DNA of 64,000 bases from Streptomyces sp. NBC_00539 (GTDB lineage: Bacteria > Actinomycetota > Actinomycetes > Streptomycetales > Streptomycetaceae): the NCBI RefSeq assembly GCF_036346105.1, contig NZ_CP107811.1, positions 5,103,501 through 5,167,500 on the forward strand. Reading direction: 5' to 3'. The notes beneath the pieces were generated by a model. It made no database searches and was not told where the DNA came from. It was given only the letters and a program-made list of their open reading frames with translations. Shown here piece by piece: positions 9,696-18,269 of this stretch. How positions within the stretch are numbered: position 1 is the first letter of the stretch; each line of letters starts with the position of its first letter. Position numbers and translations under genes: made by a program.

Positions 9696-9715
9696 CCGAT
9701 CATATTACTGATCGG
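9696..9715 (-). promoter_or_regulatory. Perfect inverted repeat overlapping the putative phoD -10 region
   Basis: CCGATCA (9696-9702) and TGATCGG (9709-9715) flank 6 nt, ending 3 nt before the phoD GTG. On the minus strand TAATAT (9708-9703) lies inside the palindrome at -10 distance from the start codon. This suggests an operator that would block a promoter giving a leaderless transcript. Confidence 0.55.
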
Positions 9716-9743
9716 TATGACTTCCGGAATACCCTCGGTAAGG

Positions 9744-9782
9744 CAACGGGCGAGCGAACTCTGGGAGTTCGCCCGCCCGTTG
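9744..9782 (-). terminator. Terminator between the DsbA-like gene and phoD
   Basis: An 18-bp stem with one mismatch joins 9744-9761 to 9765-9782 around a 3-nt loop. It lies 50 nt past the DsbA-like stop, so that unit is probably separated from phoD. Confidence 0.75.
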
Positions 9783-9832
9783 CCCGCCCGTTCGCCCGCC
9801 GGTTTCCCCGCAGGTCGTCCCGGCAGGGGGAA

Positions 9833-10627
9833 TCAGCCCGCCAGGGCCTTGTCGATCGCCGCCGTGTACGCCTCGGGCGTGGACGGGGTGTCGATCTTCT
9901 TGCCGTCCATCTTGAGCGTCGGGGTGCCCGTCACCCCGGACTTGTTGAAGGCCTTCGCCATGTCCATCGCCCACCGGTCGTACGTGCCGTCCTCGACGGC
10001 CTTCTTGAACTCGGCGTTGCCCTTGAGCGCCGGAACCGTGTCAGCCACCTTGATCAGGTAGTCGTCCTTGGCGAAGCTGTCGACGGTCTCGTCCGGGTGC
10101 AGCTCCTTGGAGTACAGCGCCGCCTTGTAGTCGAGGAAGGCCTCCGGGCTGACGTTCAGCGCCGCGCCCAGCGCGCTCAGCGCGTTCTTCGATCCCTCGC
10201 CCTTGGCGCCGTTGTCGATGAAGGTGGCGCCGAAGTAGTGGAGCTTGTACTTGCCCGCGTCGACGTCCTTGCGCACCTGCGAGCCGACCGCCTGCTCGAA
10301 GGCCGCGCACGCCGGGCAGCGCGAGTCCTCGTAGAGCTCCAGGGTCTTCTTCGCGTCCGCCTTGCCGATGACGACCGTCAGGCCGTCGTCACCCGTGGTG
10401 TTCTTCGGCTTCACCAGCTCCGCCTTGGCGGCCTTCTCCCAGTGGGTGGGCTGGGTGTTCTGCACGACCAGGTAGCCGACGCCGCCCGCGACCGCGAGGG
10501 CGGCGACGACCGCGCCGGCCACGAACAGCTGGCGGCGCGCCCTGGCCCTCTTGGCCTGCTTCTCGCGCTCGATGCGCAGCCGCTCGCGGGCCGCCGCCTT
10601 GTTCGCCTGGCTGTTGCGTGCACTCAT
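9833..10627 (-). CDS. Membrane-anchored DsbA-like thiol-disulfide protein
   Basis: A 264-aa protein. A very basic N-terminus (about residues 10-33, RERLRIEREKQAKRARARR) precedes one membrane helix (~34-56), giving an N-in anchor with an extracytoplasmic thioredoxin-fold domain. The active-site motif CPAC is at C104-C107, and the cis-proline region GVTGTPTLKMDGK is near residue 236. Such DsbA_2/thioredoxin_4 proteins oxidise or isomerise cysteines of exported proteins. The ATG at 10627 follows the membrane-protein gene by 53 bp. A second protein of the same architecture is encoded at 37364-38362. Confidence 0.9.
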   Translation of the reverse strand: MSARNSQANKAAARERLRIEREKQAKRARARRQLFVAGAVVAALAVAGGVGYLVVQNTQPTHWEKAAKAELVKPKNTTGDDGLTVVIGKADAKKTLELYEDSRCPACAAFEQAVGSQVRKDVDAGKYKLHYFGATFIDNGAKGEGSKNALSALGAALNVSPEAFLDYKAALYSKELHPDETVDSFAKDDYLIKVADTVPALKGNAEFKKAVEDGTYDRWAMDMAKAFNKSGVTGTPTLKMDGKKIDTPSTPEAYTAAIDKALAG

Positions 10628-10680
10628 GTCGATCTCCGTGGAATTTCCGTGTGCAAGGGATGGGGGTCTGCCGTACCGGG

Positions 10681-11373
10681 TCAGGCGCTCGCGAGCGCCC
10701 CACGCCGTACGGGAGGTCCCCGCCGTCCCACGGAATGCGCCGGGAACCGGGTACGGGCCCCCGCACCCCGGGGCGCCGGCCGCACTGCCCGGCGCGCCGG
10801 CCCGCCCGCCGCCACCACCGCGGACACCGCCCACAGCAGCGGCCGGAACGCCAGGGCGCCGACGGCCCGCAGCAGCCGGCCCAGTGCCCGCTCCCCGTAC
10901 CGCAGCCATACGGCGGCCAGCAGCCCCGCCGACACGTGGGCGCCCAGCAGCAGCCAGGGCGTCCACGGCCCGGCCGCCGCGAGCAGCGCCGCCGGATCGG
11001 AGGCGGGACCCCCCACCCCGGCCAGCGGTCCCCCGACCGGGGCGCCGCCACAGAGTTCGTCCAGGCCCAGCGCGTGCAGCGGTCCGGCGACCGGGCCGCC
11101 CGCAGGGCCGTAGCAGAAGTGCTGTCCGGCGGTGAAGACGGTGTCGGCCGCCAGCTCCAGCGGCACCAGCAGCCCCGCGATGGCGCCGAGGCCCCGCTCC
11201 CGGCCGGCCAGCGCGAAGGCGAGCGCGAACACGGCGGCGAAGGCCCCGCCCACCAGCGCGGGGGGCAGTGGCACCCGGGACAGCACGACGTGCGAGCCGG
11301 TCGAGAGCAGCACGACGAGCGCGCTGAACAGCGCGGCCCGCAGCCCTCGGATCCCTGCCCCGGATATGTCCAT
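10681..11373 (-). CDS. Hypothetical multi-pass membrane protein
   Basis: A 230-aa protein with about five hydrophobic segments (near residues 10-30, 36-56, 62-82, 140-160 and 165-190) and a C-terminal Arg/Pro-rich tail. No family motif is recognised. GQHFCYGP in the central loop and the Cys/His content are the only notable features. It lies between the DUF2252 gene (60 bp upstream) and the DsbA-like gene (53 bp downstream) on the same strand, so the three may be cotranscribed. Its 3' end contains the perfect palindrome GGCGCTCGCGAGCGCC (10684-10699), which could attenuate transcription into the DsbA-like gene. Confidence 0.75.
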   Translation of the reverse strand: MDISGAGIRGLRAALFSALVVLLSTGSHVVLSRVPLPPALVGGAFAAVFALAFALAGRERGLGAIAGLLVPLELAADTVFTAGQHFCYGPAGGPVAGPLHALGLDELCGGAPVGGPLAGVGGPASDPAALLAAAGPWTPWLLLGAHVSAGLLAAVWLRYGERALGRLLRAVGALAFRPLLWAVSAVVAAGGPARRAVRPAPRGAGARTRFPAHSVGRRGPPVRRGALASA

Positions 11374-11433
11374 CCCGGCGAGTCTGCCACGACAGCCTGT
11401 GAATCCGGGGCCGGGGGGCGGGGCGGGCCCCGA

Positions 11434-12759
11434 CTACGGCGTGAGACGACCGTTGCGGAACAGGTCCACGAAGATCTGGTGGTCGGCGCGCGCCCGGGCC
11501 CCGTAGGCGTGGGCGAAGTCGACCAGCAGCTCCCCGAAGCCCTCCTCGTCGGCGGCGATCGCCGCGTCGATGGCCCGCTCGGTGGAGAAGGGGACCAGGG
11601 AGTGGCCGCTCTCCGCCTCGTCCGCCGACGCGTGCATGGTCGCCGTCGCCCGGCCCAGGTCCGCGACGACGGCCGCGATCTCCTCCGGGTCGTCCAGGTC
11701 GGACCAGTCCAGGTCCACGGCGTACGGGGAGACCTCCGCCACCAGCTGGCCCGCGCCGTCCAGCTCCGTCCAGCCCAGCCACGGGTCGGCGTGCGCCTGC
11801 AGGGCCCGCTGGGAGATCACCGTGCGGTGCCCCTCGTGCAGGAAGTACTCCCGCACGGCCCGCTCGGTGATGTGCCGGGACACCGCAGGGGTCTGCGCCT
11901 GCTTGAGGTAGATCACGACGTCGTTCTCCAGGGCGTCGCTGTGCCCCTCCAGCAGGATGTTGTACGAGGGCAGCCCGGCCGAGCCGATGCCCACGCCCCG
12001 CCGCCCCACCACGTCCTTGACCCGGTAGGAATCCGGCCGCACCAGGGACTCCTCCGGCAGGGTCTCCAGGTACCCGTCGAAGGCGGCCAGCACCTTGTAG
12101 CGGGTGGCCGCGTCCAGCTCCAGCGTGCCGGGACCGGAGGTGAAGCGGCGCTCGTAGTCCCTGATCTCGGTCATCGACGCCAGCAGCTCGAACCGGGTCC
12201 GGGACCGGGCCGCGCGCAGGGCCTCCAGCAGCGGGCCCTCGGAGGTGTCCAGCGTGAAGGACGGGACCTCCTCGTGCTTGGCGCCGGCCGCCAGGCGGTG
12301 GATCCGCTCCCGGTAGGCGGCCGCGTAGATCCGCACCAGCTCGCTGATCTGGCCGTCGCTGAGCGCCTTGGTGTAGCCGAGCAGGGCGACGGAGGCCGCG
12401 AAGCGCTTGAGGTCCCAGGTGAAGGGGCCGACGTACGCCTCGTCGAAGTCGTTGATGTTGAAGATCAGCCGGCCGTTGGCATCCATGTACGTGCCGAAGT
12501 TCTCGGCGTGCAGGTCGCCGTGGATCCACACCCGGCCCGTCCGCTCGTCCAGGTACGGGCCGCCGTGCCGGTCCCGCTCCAGATCGGCGTAGAACAGGCA
12601 GGCCGTGCCGCGGTAGAAGGCGAAGGCGGAGGCCGCCATCTTCCGGAATTTCACCTGGAAGGCAGCGGGGTCGGCGGCGAGCAGCTCACCGAAAGCGGTG
12701 TCGAACACGTCGAGTATCTGCTCGGCGCGCTGCTCGTTCGTCGTCTCGGGGACCGCCAT
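11434..12759 (-). CDS. DUF2252 domain protein
   Basis: A 441-aa cytosolic protein matching DUF2252, a family with a kinase-like appearance. FYRGTACLFYADL and GRVWIHGDLHAENFGTYMD resemble the catalytic loop (HGDLHxxN) of aminoglycoside phosphotransferase-type kinases, and INDFDEAYVGPFTWDLKR resembles the metal-binding DFD motif. Substrate is unknown, and a small-molecule kinase role is inference. The ATG at 12759 is preceded by AGGAGG. It is divergent from dnaE, sharing a 159-bp promoter region. Confidence 0.88.
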   Translation of the reverse strand: MAVPETTNEQRAEQILDVFDTAFGELLAADPAAFQVKFRKMAASAFAFYRGTACLFYADLERDRHGGPYLDERTGRVWIHGDLHAENFGTYMDANGRLIFNINDFDEAYVGPFTWDLKRFAASVALLGYTKALSDGQISELVRIYAAAYRERIHRLAAGAKHEEVPSFTLDTSEGPLLEALRAARSRTRFELLASMTEIRDYERRFTSGPGTLELDAATRYKVLAAFDGYLETLPEESLVRPDSYRVKDVVGRRGVGIGSAGLPSYNILLEGHSDALENDVVIYLKQAQTPAVSRHITERAVREYFLHEGHRTVISQRALQAHADPWLGWTELDGAGQLVAEVSPYAVDLDWSDLDDPEEIAAVVADLGRATATMHASADEAESGHSLVPFSTERAIDAAIAADEEGFGELLVDFAHAYGARARADHQIFVDLFRNGRLTP

Positions 12760-12918
12760 GGCGGGTTCCTCCTGGTGGCGCGTGTGCCAATCGGTTTTCG
12801 GACAGGTGTTCCTGGCCGGTGCAACGCCTGACCGTACCGGTCAGTGCCCCGGATGTGTCACCGGCCCGACGTAGGATTCGAAGTCGCCCCCCACTCCCGT
12901 CGCCGGAGGACCCCCACC

Positions 12919-15900
12919 GTGACCAAGCCGCCGTTCACGCACCTGCACGTCCACACCCAGTACTCGCTGCTGGACGGTGCCGCGCGGCTCAAGGACATGT
13001 TCAACGCGTGCAACGAGATGGGCATGACGCACATCGCGATGTCCGACCACGGCAACCTGCACGGCGCCTACGACTTCTTCCACTCCGCGCAGAAGGCCGG
13101 GGTCACGCCGATCATCGGCATCGAGGCGTACGTGGCGCCCGAGTCCCGGCGCAACAAGCGCCGCATCCAGTGGGGCCAGCCGCACCAGAAGCGCGACGAC
13201 GTCTCCGGCTCCGGTGGTTACACCCACAAGACGATCTGGGCGGCGAACGCCACCGGCCTGCACAACCTCTTCCGGCTGTCCTCCGACGCGTACGCCGAGG
13301 GCTGGCTCACCAAGTGGCCCCGCATGGACAAGGAGACCATCGCCAAGTGGTCCGAGGGGCTGATCGCCTCCACCGGCTGCCCCTCCGGCGAACTCCAGAC
13401 CCGCCTTCGCCTCGGCCAGTTCGACGAGGCCCTCAAGGCCGCCTCCGAATACCAGGACATCTTCGGCAAGGAGCGGTACTTCCTGGAGCTGATGGACCAC
13501 GGCATCGAGATCGAGCGCCGGGTCCGCGACGGGCTGCTGGAGATCGGCAAGAAGCTCGGCATCCCGCCGCTGGTCACGAACGACTCGCACTACACGTACG
13601 CGCACGAGGCCACCGCGCACGACGCCCTGCTGTGCATCCAGACCGGCAAGAACCTCTCCGACCCGGACCGCTTCCGTTTCGACGGCACCGGCTACTACCT
13701 CAAGTCCACGGACGAGATGTACGCCATCGACTCCTCGGACGCCTGGCAGGAGGGCTGCGCCAACACCCGGCTGGTCGCCGAGCAGGTCGACACCGAAGGC
13801 ATGTTCCAGTTCCGGAACCTGATGCCGAAGTTCGACATCCCCGAGGGCTACACCGAGGTCACCTGGTTCCGCGAGGAGACCATGCGCGGCATGCACCGCC
13901 GCTACCCGGGAGGCATCCCGGAGGACCGGATGAAGCAGGCCGAGTACGAGATGGACACGATCATCTCGATGGGCTTCCCCGGCTACTTCCTCGTCGTCGC
14001 CGACTTCATCATGTGGGCCAAGAACCAGGGCATCGCGGTCGGCCCCGGCCGCGGCTCCGCGGCCGGTTCGATCGTCGCGTACGCCATGGGCATCACCGAC
14101 CTCGACCCCCTGACCCACGGCCTGATCTTCGAGCGCTTCCTCAACCCCGAGCGCGTCTCCATGCCCGACGTCGACATCGACTTCGACGAGCGCAGGCGCG
14201 TCGAGGTGATCCGGTACGTGACCGAGAAGTACGGCGCCGACAAGGTCGCCATGATCGGCACCTACGGCACCATCAAGGCCAAGAACGCGATCAAGGACTC
14301 GGCGCGCGTCCTCGGCTACCCCTACGCGATGGGCGACCGCCTCACCAAGGCCATGCCCGCCGACGTCCTCGGCAAGGGCATCCCGCTCTCCGGCATCCTC
14401 GACCCCAAGCACCCGCGCTACGGCGAGGCCGGCGAGATCCGCGGGATGTACGAGAACGAACCGGACGTCAAGAAGGTCATCGACACCGCCATGGGCGTCG
14501 AGGGCCTGGTGCGCCAGATGGGCGTCCACGCAGCCGGCGTGATCATGTCCAGCGAGACGATCACCGACCACGTACCCGTCTGGGTGAGGCACACCGACGG
14601 CGTCACCATCACCCAGTGGGACTACCCGAGCTGCGAGTCGCTCGGCCTGCTCAAGATGGACTTCCTGGGCCTGCGCAACCTCACGATCATGGACGACGCC
14701 GTCAAGATGGTGAAGGCCAACAAGGGGATCGACATCGATCTCCTGGCCCTCCCGCTCGACGACCCGAAGACCTTCGAGCTCCTCGGCCGCGGTGACACCC
14801 TCGGCGTCTTCCAGTTCGACGGCGGCCCCATGCGCTCGCTGCTGCGCCTGATGAAGCCCGACAACTTCGAGGACATCTCCGCCGTCTCGGCCCTGTACCG
14901 GCCGGGCCCGATGGGCATGAACTCGCACACCAACTACGCCCTGCGCAAGAACAAGCAGCAGGAGATCACCCCGATCCACCCCGAGCTGGAAGAGCCGCTC
15001 GAAGAGGTGCTCGCGGTCACCTACGGCCTGATCGTCTACCAGGAGCAGGTCCAGAAGGCCGCCCAGATCATCGCCGGGTACTCGCTCGGCGAGGCCGACA
15101 TCCTGCGCCGCGTGATGGGCAAGAAGAAGCCCGAGGAGCTGGCGAAGAACTTCACCATCTTCCAGGCCGGTGCCCGCAAGAACGGCTACAGCGACCAGGC
15201 GATCCAGGCGCTGTGGGACGTGCTGGTCCCCTTCGCCGGCTACGCCTTCAACAAGGCGCACTCCGCCGCCTACGGCCTGGTCTCCTACTGGACCGCCTAC
15301 CTCAAGGCGAACTTCCCGGCCGAGTACATGGCCGGCCTGCTCACCTCGGTCAAGGACGACAAGGACAAGTCCGCGATCTACCTGAACGAGTGCCGCCGCA
15401 TGGGCATCAAGGTGCTCCCGCCGAACGTCAACGAGTCCGAGCCGAACTTCGCCGCCCAGGGCGACGACGTGATCCTCTTCGGCCTCACCGCGGTGCGCAA
15501 CGTCGGCCAGAACGTCGTGGACTCGATCATCAAGACCAGGAAGGCCAAGGGGAAGTTCTCCTCCTTCCCCGACTTCCTGGACAAGGTCGAGGCCGTCGTC
15601 TGCAACAAGCGGACCGTCGAGTCGCTGATCAAGGCCGGCGCCTTCGACGAGATGGGCCACACCCGCAAGGGCCTGGTCGCCCACCACGAATCGATGATCG
15701 ACAACGTGGTCGCGGTCAAGCGCAAGGAGGCCGAGGGCCAGTTCGACCTGTTCGGCGCAATGGGTGACGAGGGCGCCGCCGACGAACCCGGCTTCGGGCT
15801 CGACGTGGAGTTCTCCGACGTCGAGTGGGAGAAGTCGTACCTGCTCGCCCAGGAGCGCGAGATGCTCGGCCTCTACGTCTCCGACCACCCCCTCTTCGGC

Positions 15901-16461
15901 CTGGAACACGTCCTGTCGGACAAGACGGACGCCGGCATCTCCCAGCTCACGGGCGGCGAGCACTCCGACGGCGCCCTCGTCACCATCGGCGGCATCATCT
16001 CCGGCCTCCAGCGCAAGATGACCAAGCAGGGCAACGCCTGGGCGATCGCCACCGTCGAGGACCTCGCCGGTTCCATCGAATGCATGTTCTTCCCGGCGAC
16101 CTACCAGCTCGTCTCCACCCAGCTGGTCGAGGACACCGTCGTCTTCGTCAAGGGCCGCCTCGACAAGCGCGAGGACGTGCCCCGCCTGGTCGCGATGGAG
16201 ATGATGGTCCCCGACCTGTCCTCCGCCGGGACCAACGCCCCCGTGGTCCTGACCATCCCCACCGTCAAGGTCACCCCGCCGATGGTGACCCGTCTGGGGG
16301 AGATCCTGCGCCACCACCGGGGCAACACCGAGGTACGGATCAAGCTCCAGGGGCCGCGCACGACCACCGTCCTGCGCCTCGACAAGCACCGCGTCCAGCC
16401 CGACCCCGCGCTCTTCGGCGACCTCAAGGTGCTCCTCGGCCCGTCCTGCCTGGCCGGCTAG
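12919..16461 (+). CDS. dnaE: DNA polymerase III alpha subunit DnaE1
   Basis: The replicative polymerase, 1180 aa. The N-terminal PHP domain (THLHVHTQYS at residues 7-16, later TNDSHY) has intact metal-site histidines. In mycobacterial DnaE1 this domain is the proofreading exonuclease. The palm carries PDVDIDFDE (about 415-423) and MDFLGLR with the third catalytic aspartate at D581. An internal clamp-binding motif QFDLFG lies at 941-946. An OB domain follows (GALVTIGGIISGLQRK, near 1025). The GTG at 12919 has CGGAGGA 8 nt upstream. An upstream in-frame ATG at 12853 is less likely. Confidence 0.97.
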   Translation: MTKPPFTHLHVHTQYSLLDGAARLKDMFNACNEMGMTHIAMSDHGNLHGAYDFFHSAQKAGVTPIIGIEAYVAPESRRNKRRIQWGQPHQKRDDVSGSGGYTHKTIWAANATGLHNLFRLSSDAYAEGWLTKWPRMDKETIAKWSEGLIASTGCPSGELQTRLRLGQFDEALKAASEYQDIFGKERYFLELMDHGIEIERRVRDGLLEIGKKLGIPPLVTNDSHYTYAHEATAHDALLCIQTGKNLSDPDRFRFDGTGYYLKSTDEMYAIDSSDAWQEGCANTRLVAEQVDTEGMFQFRNLMPKFDIPEGYTEVTWFREETMRGMHRRYPGGIPEDRMKQAEYEMDTIISMGFPGYFLVVADFIMWAKNQGIAVGPGRGSAAGSIVAYAMGITDLDPLTHGLIFERFLNPERVSMPDVDIDFDERRRVEVIRYVTEKYGADKVAMIGTYGTIKAKNAIKDSARVLGYPYAMGDRLTKAMPADVLGKGIPLSGILDPKHPRYGEAGEIRGMYENEPDVKKVIDTAMGVEGLVRQMGVHAAGVIMSSETITDHVPVWVRHTDGVTITQWDYPSCESLGLLKMDFLGLRNLTIMDDAVKMVKANKGIDIDLLALPLDDPKTFELLGRGDTLGVFQFDGGPMRSLLRLMKPDNFEDISAVSALYRPGPMGMNSHTNYALRKNKQQEITPIHPELEEPLEEVLAVTYGLIVYQEQVQKAAQIIAGYSLGEADILRRVMGKKKPEELAKNFTIFQAGARKNGYSDQAIQALWDVLVPFAGYAFNKAHSAAYGLVSYWTAYLKANFPAEYMAGLLTSVKDDKDKSAIYLNECRRMGIKVLPPNVNESEPNFAAQGDDVILFGLTAVRNVGQNVVDSIIKTRKAKGKFSSFPDFLDKVEAVVCNKRTVESLIKAGAFDEMGHTRKGLVAHHESMIDNVVAVKRKEAEGQFDLFGAMGDEGAADEPGFGLDVEFSDVEWEKSYLLAQEREMLGLYVSDHPLFGLEHVLSDKTDAGISQLTGGEHSDGALVTIGGIISGLQRKMTKQGNAWAIATVEDLAGSIECMFFPATYQLVSTQLVEDTVVFVKGRLDKREDVPRLVAMEMMVPDLSSAGTNAPVVLTIPTVKVTPPMVTRLGEILRHHRGNTEVRIKLQGPRTTTVLRLDKHRVQPDPALFGDLKVLLGPSCLAG

Positions 16462-16482
16462 GGCACGCCGCTCCCACGCGCG

Positions 16483-16512
16483 AGGGCGCGCCCGGAACTC
16501 CGGGCGCGCCCT
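16483..16512. terminator. Terminator of dnaE
   Basis: AGGGCGCGCCCGG (16483-16495) and CCGGGCGCGCCCT (16500-16512) form a perfect 13-bp stem with a 4-nt loop, 21 nt after the dnaE stop. The small minus-strand gene ends at 16550, so the hairpin can serve both directions. Confidence 0.85.
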
Positions 16513-16549
16513 CCCCGCAGGTGCGGGGAACCGTCGGTCGTGGGGACCG

Positions 16550-16714
16550 TCAGTTGTGGCCGAACTTCTTCTCCTTGCGCTTGCCCGCCATGTGCATCGG
16601 GCTCGGCGCCGACGACGGCTCGGGAGAGGTCTGCACCGAGCTCTTCGACTGATCCTGGGCCTGAGCGCGGTCCGAGGTCTTGGCGGGCTGCCGGGTGTTC
16701 TTGTTCTTGGCCAT
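16550..16714 (-). CDS. Small basic hydrophilic protein (54 aa)
   Basis: A 54-aa ORF, MAKNKNTRQPAKTS... ending GKRKEKKFGHN. It has no membrane segment, Lys/Arg-rich ends and a Ser/Gln/Pro-rich centre. GGAGG lies 7 nt upstream of the ATG, which strongly supports translation. It converges on dnaE. Similar short basic proteins occur next to dnaE in streptomycetes as far as I recall. Function unknown; an unstructured nucleic-acid-binding or ribosome-associated peptide would fit. Confidence 0.72.
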   Translation of the reverse strand: MAKNKNTRQPAKTSDRAQAQDQSKSSVQTSPEPSSAPSPMHMAGKRKEKKFGHN

Positions 16715-16927
16715 GGGAAGCCTCCGTGAGGGGTGTAGGGGCCAGGGCCGCCTTCACACTCACACAGCACCGGAAACCGCGCATTTTGGATCATTGCTCC
16801 GCGCAGTCGCGGGCCCGTCGCGGGTGATACGTGAGATACGCCACGCCGATGATCGAGTTCCGGCCGTCAACACCCTTGCGGTCGGGCAGACTCGGGGAAA
16901 ACCTATCGAGGACCCCCAGGGAAGAGG

Positions 16928-18247
16928 GTGGAACGCGTGGACCGCTGCGTCGTCCTGGTGGACGCCGGCTACCTGCTGGGCGCCGCCGCCAGCCTTCTCG
17001 CTGGGGAGCCCTCCCGCTCCCGCATCACCGTCGACCACACCGCCCTCATCCAGGGCCTGCGCGAACGCGCGGAAGCCGACACCCAGCAGCCGCTGCTGCG
17101 CATCTACTGGTTCGACGGCGCCCCCGACCGGGTGCCCCAGCCCGAGCACCGGCGGCTGCGCGTGATGCCCCGGGTCACCGTCCGCCTCGGCGCCCTGACG
17201 CGCAGCGACGGACGCTGGGCGCAAAAGGGCGTGGACGCCGCCATGCACGCCGAACTCACCGAACTGGCCCGCAACCGGGCCTGCTCGGACGTCGTCCTCG
17301 TCACCGGCGACGGAGACCTGCTGCCCGGGCTGATGTCCGCCAAGGAACACGGGGTCGCCGTCCACCTGTGGGCCGTCCAGGCCGCCGACGGCGACTACAA
17401 CCAGTCCGAGGACCTCGTCGCCGAAGCCGACGAACGCCGTGTCCTGGACCGGGTCTGGATCACCCGGGCCGTCCGCGCCAAGGACCTCTCCGGACTGTGC
17501 TCCCCGGCGCCCGCCCCGCGCCCCGAGATCGCCGCCATCCTCTCCGCCCCGCTGCCCGAGGCGGCGCTCGCCGAAGCCGCCCGCAACGGCACCCCCGCGG
17601 GCGCCCCCACCACCGCCGAGCGCGCAGCGCCCGTACCGGCCCCCGCCGCCGAAGGCGCCGCCGAGGGGACCGGCGAGGGCGCCAGACCCGTACCCACCCC
17701 GAAGGACCTCGCCGCCCTGCGCGCGCCCGGCGTCACCGCGGCCCCGCAGAACGCGGCCGGAGCGCCGGCCAGCCCGGCCGGCAGCGCCCTGCGCTGGTCC
17801 TCCGACAAGGGCTGGATCGACCGGGCCGGACCGCTCGGCGAACCCGCCGAGACCGCCTCCCTGCCCACCCTCGCCCAGCTCACCAGCGCCGAGCAGCGCT
17901 GGGCGGACCGGGAGGAGGACATCACCACCGTCGGGGGTGACCCGTTCGAGGTCGGCCAGGTGTTCGCCCGGCGCTGGATGGAACGGCTCCCCGAAGTCGG
18001 CCACCTGCAGAAACTCGCCACCATGTACCCGCGGATCCCGCACCGCATCGACGGGGAGCTGCTGCGCTACGCCGCCCGGTTCGGCCTGCTCGCCCACAAG
18101 GACGACCAGATCGACGAGCACGACCGGTACGCCATCCGGGCCGGCTTCTGGCGCGAGATCGACGTCCGCGCCGCCGCCGAGCACGTGACGGGCCCGGGCG
18201 CCGCCGTGCCCGGGCCGGCGGCGACCCCGGCGGCCGACCAGGGATGA
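16928..18247 (+). CDS. NYN/PIN-like domain protein (putative RNase)
   Basis: A 439-aa protein. Residues ~5-190 form a NYN (LabA/DUF88) PIN-like nuclease domain: VVLVDAGYLLG, DGAPDR, QKGVDAAMHAELTELA and DVVLVTGDGDLLPGL supply the conserved acidic residues. A Pro/Ala-rich linker (~195-290) leads to a conserved C-terminal region (DPFEVGQVFARRWMERLP ... GFWREIDV), perhaps an RNA-binding or dimerisation module. NYN proteins usually cleave RNA with a Mg2+ site. A GTG at 16937 is an alternative start, and the longer one keeps MERVD-type N-termini seen in relatives. Confidence 0.88.
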   Translation: MERVDRCVVLVDAGYLLGAAASLLAGEPSRSRITVDHTALIQGLRERAEADTQQPLLRIYWFDGAPDRVPQPEHRRLRVMPRVTVRLGALTRSDGRWAQKGVDAAMHAELTELARNRACSDVVLVTGDGDLLPGLMSAKEHGVAVHLWAVQAADGDYNQSEDLVAEADERRVLDRVWITRAVRAKDLSGLCSPAPAPRPEIAAILSAPLPEAALAEAARNGTPAGAPTTAERAAPVPAPAAEGAAEGTGEGARPVPTPKDLAALRAPGVTAAPQNAAGAPASPAGSALRWSSDKGWIDRAGPLGEPAETASLPTLAQLTSAEQRWADREEDITTVGGDPFEVGQVFARRWMERLPEVGHLQKLATMYPRIPHRIDGELLRYAARFGLLAHKDDQIDEHDRYAIRAGFWREIDVRAAAEHVTGPGAAVPGPAATPAADQG

Positions 18248-18269
18248 AAGCCGCGTAGGCTGCTCCCTC

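Noticed and set aside
9833-12529. A very long continuous minus-strand open frame covering three genes
   Set aside because: It is a high-GC artefact. Three independent genes with their own starts and product families explain the region, and the joined translation between them is low-complexity.
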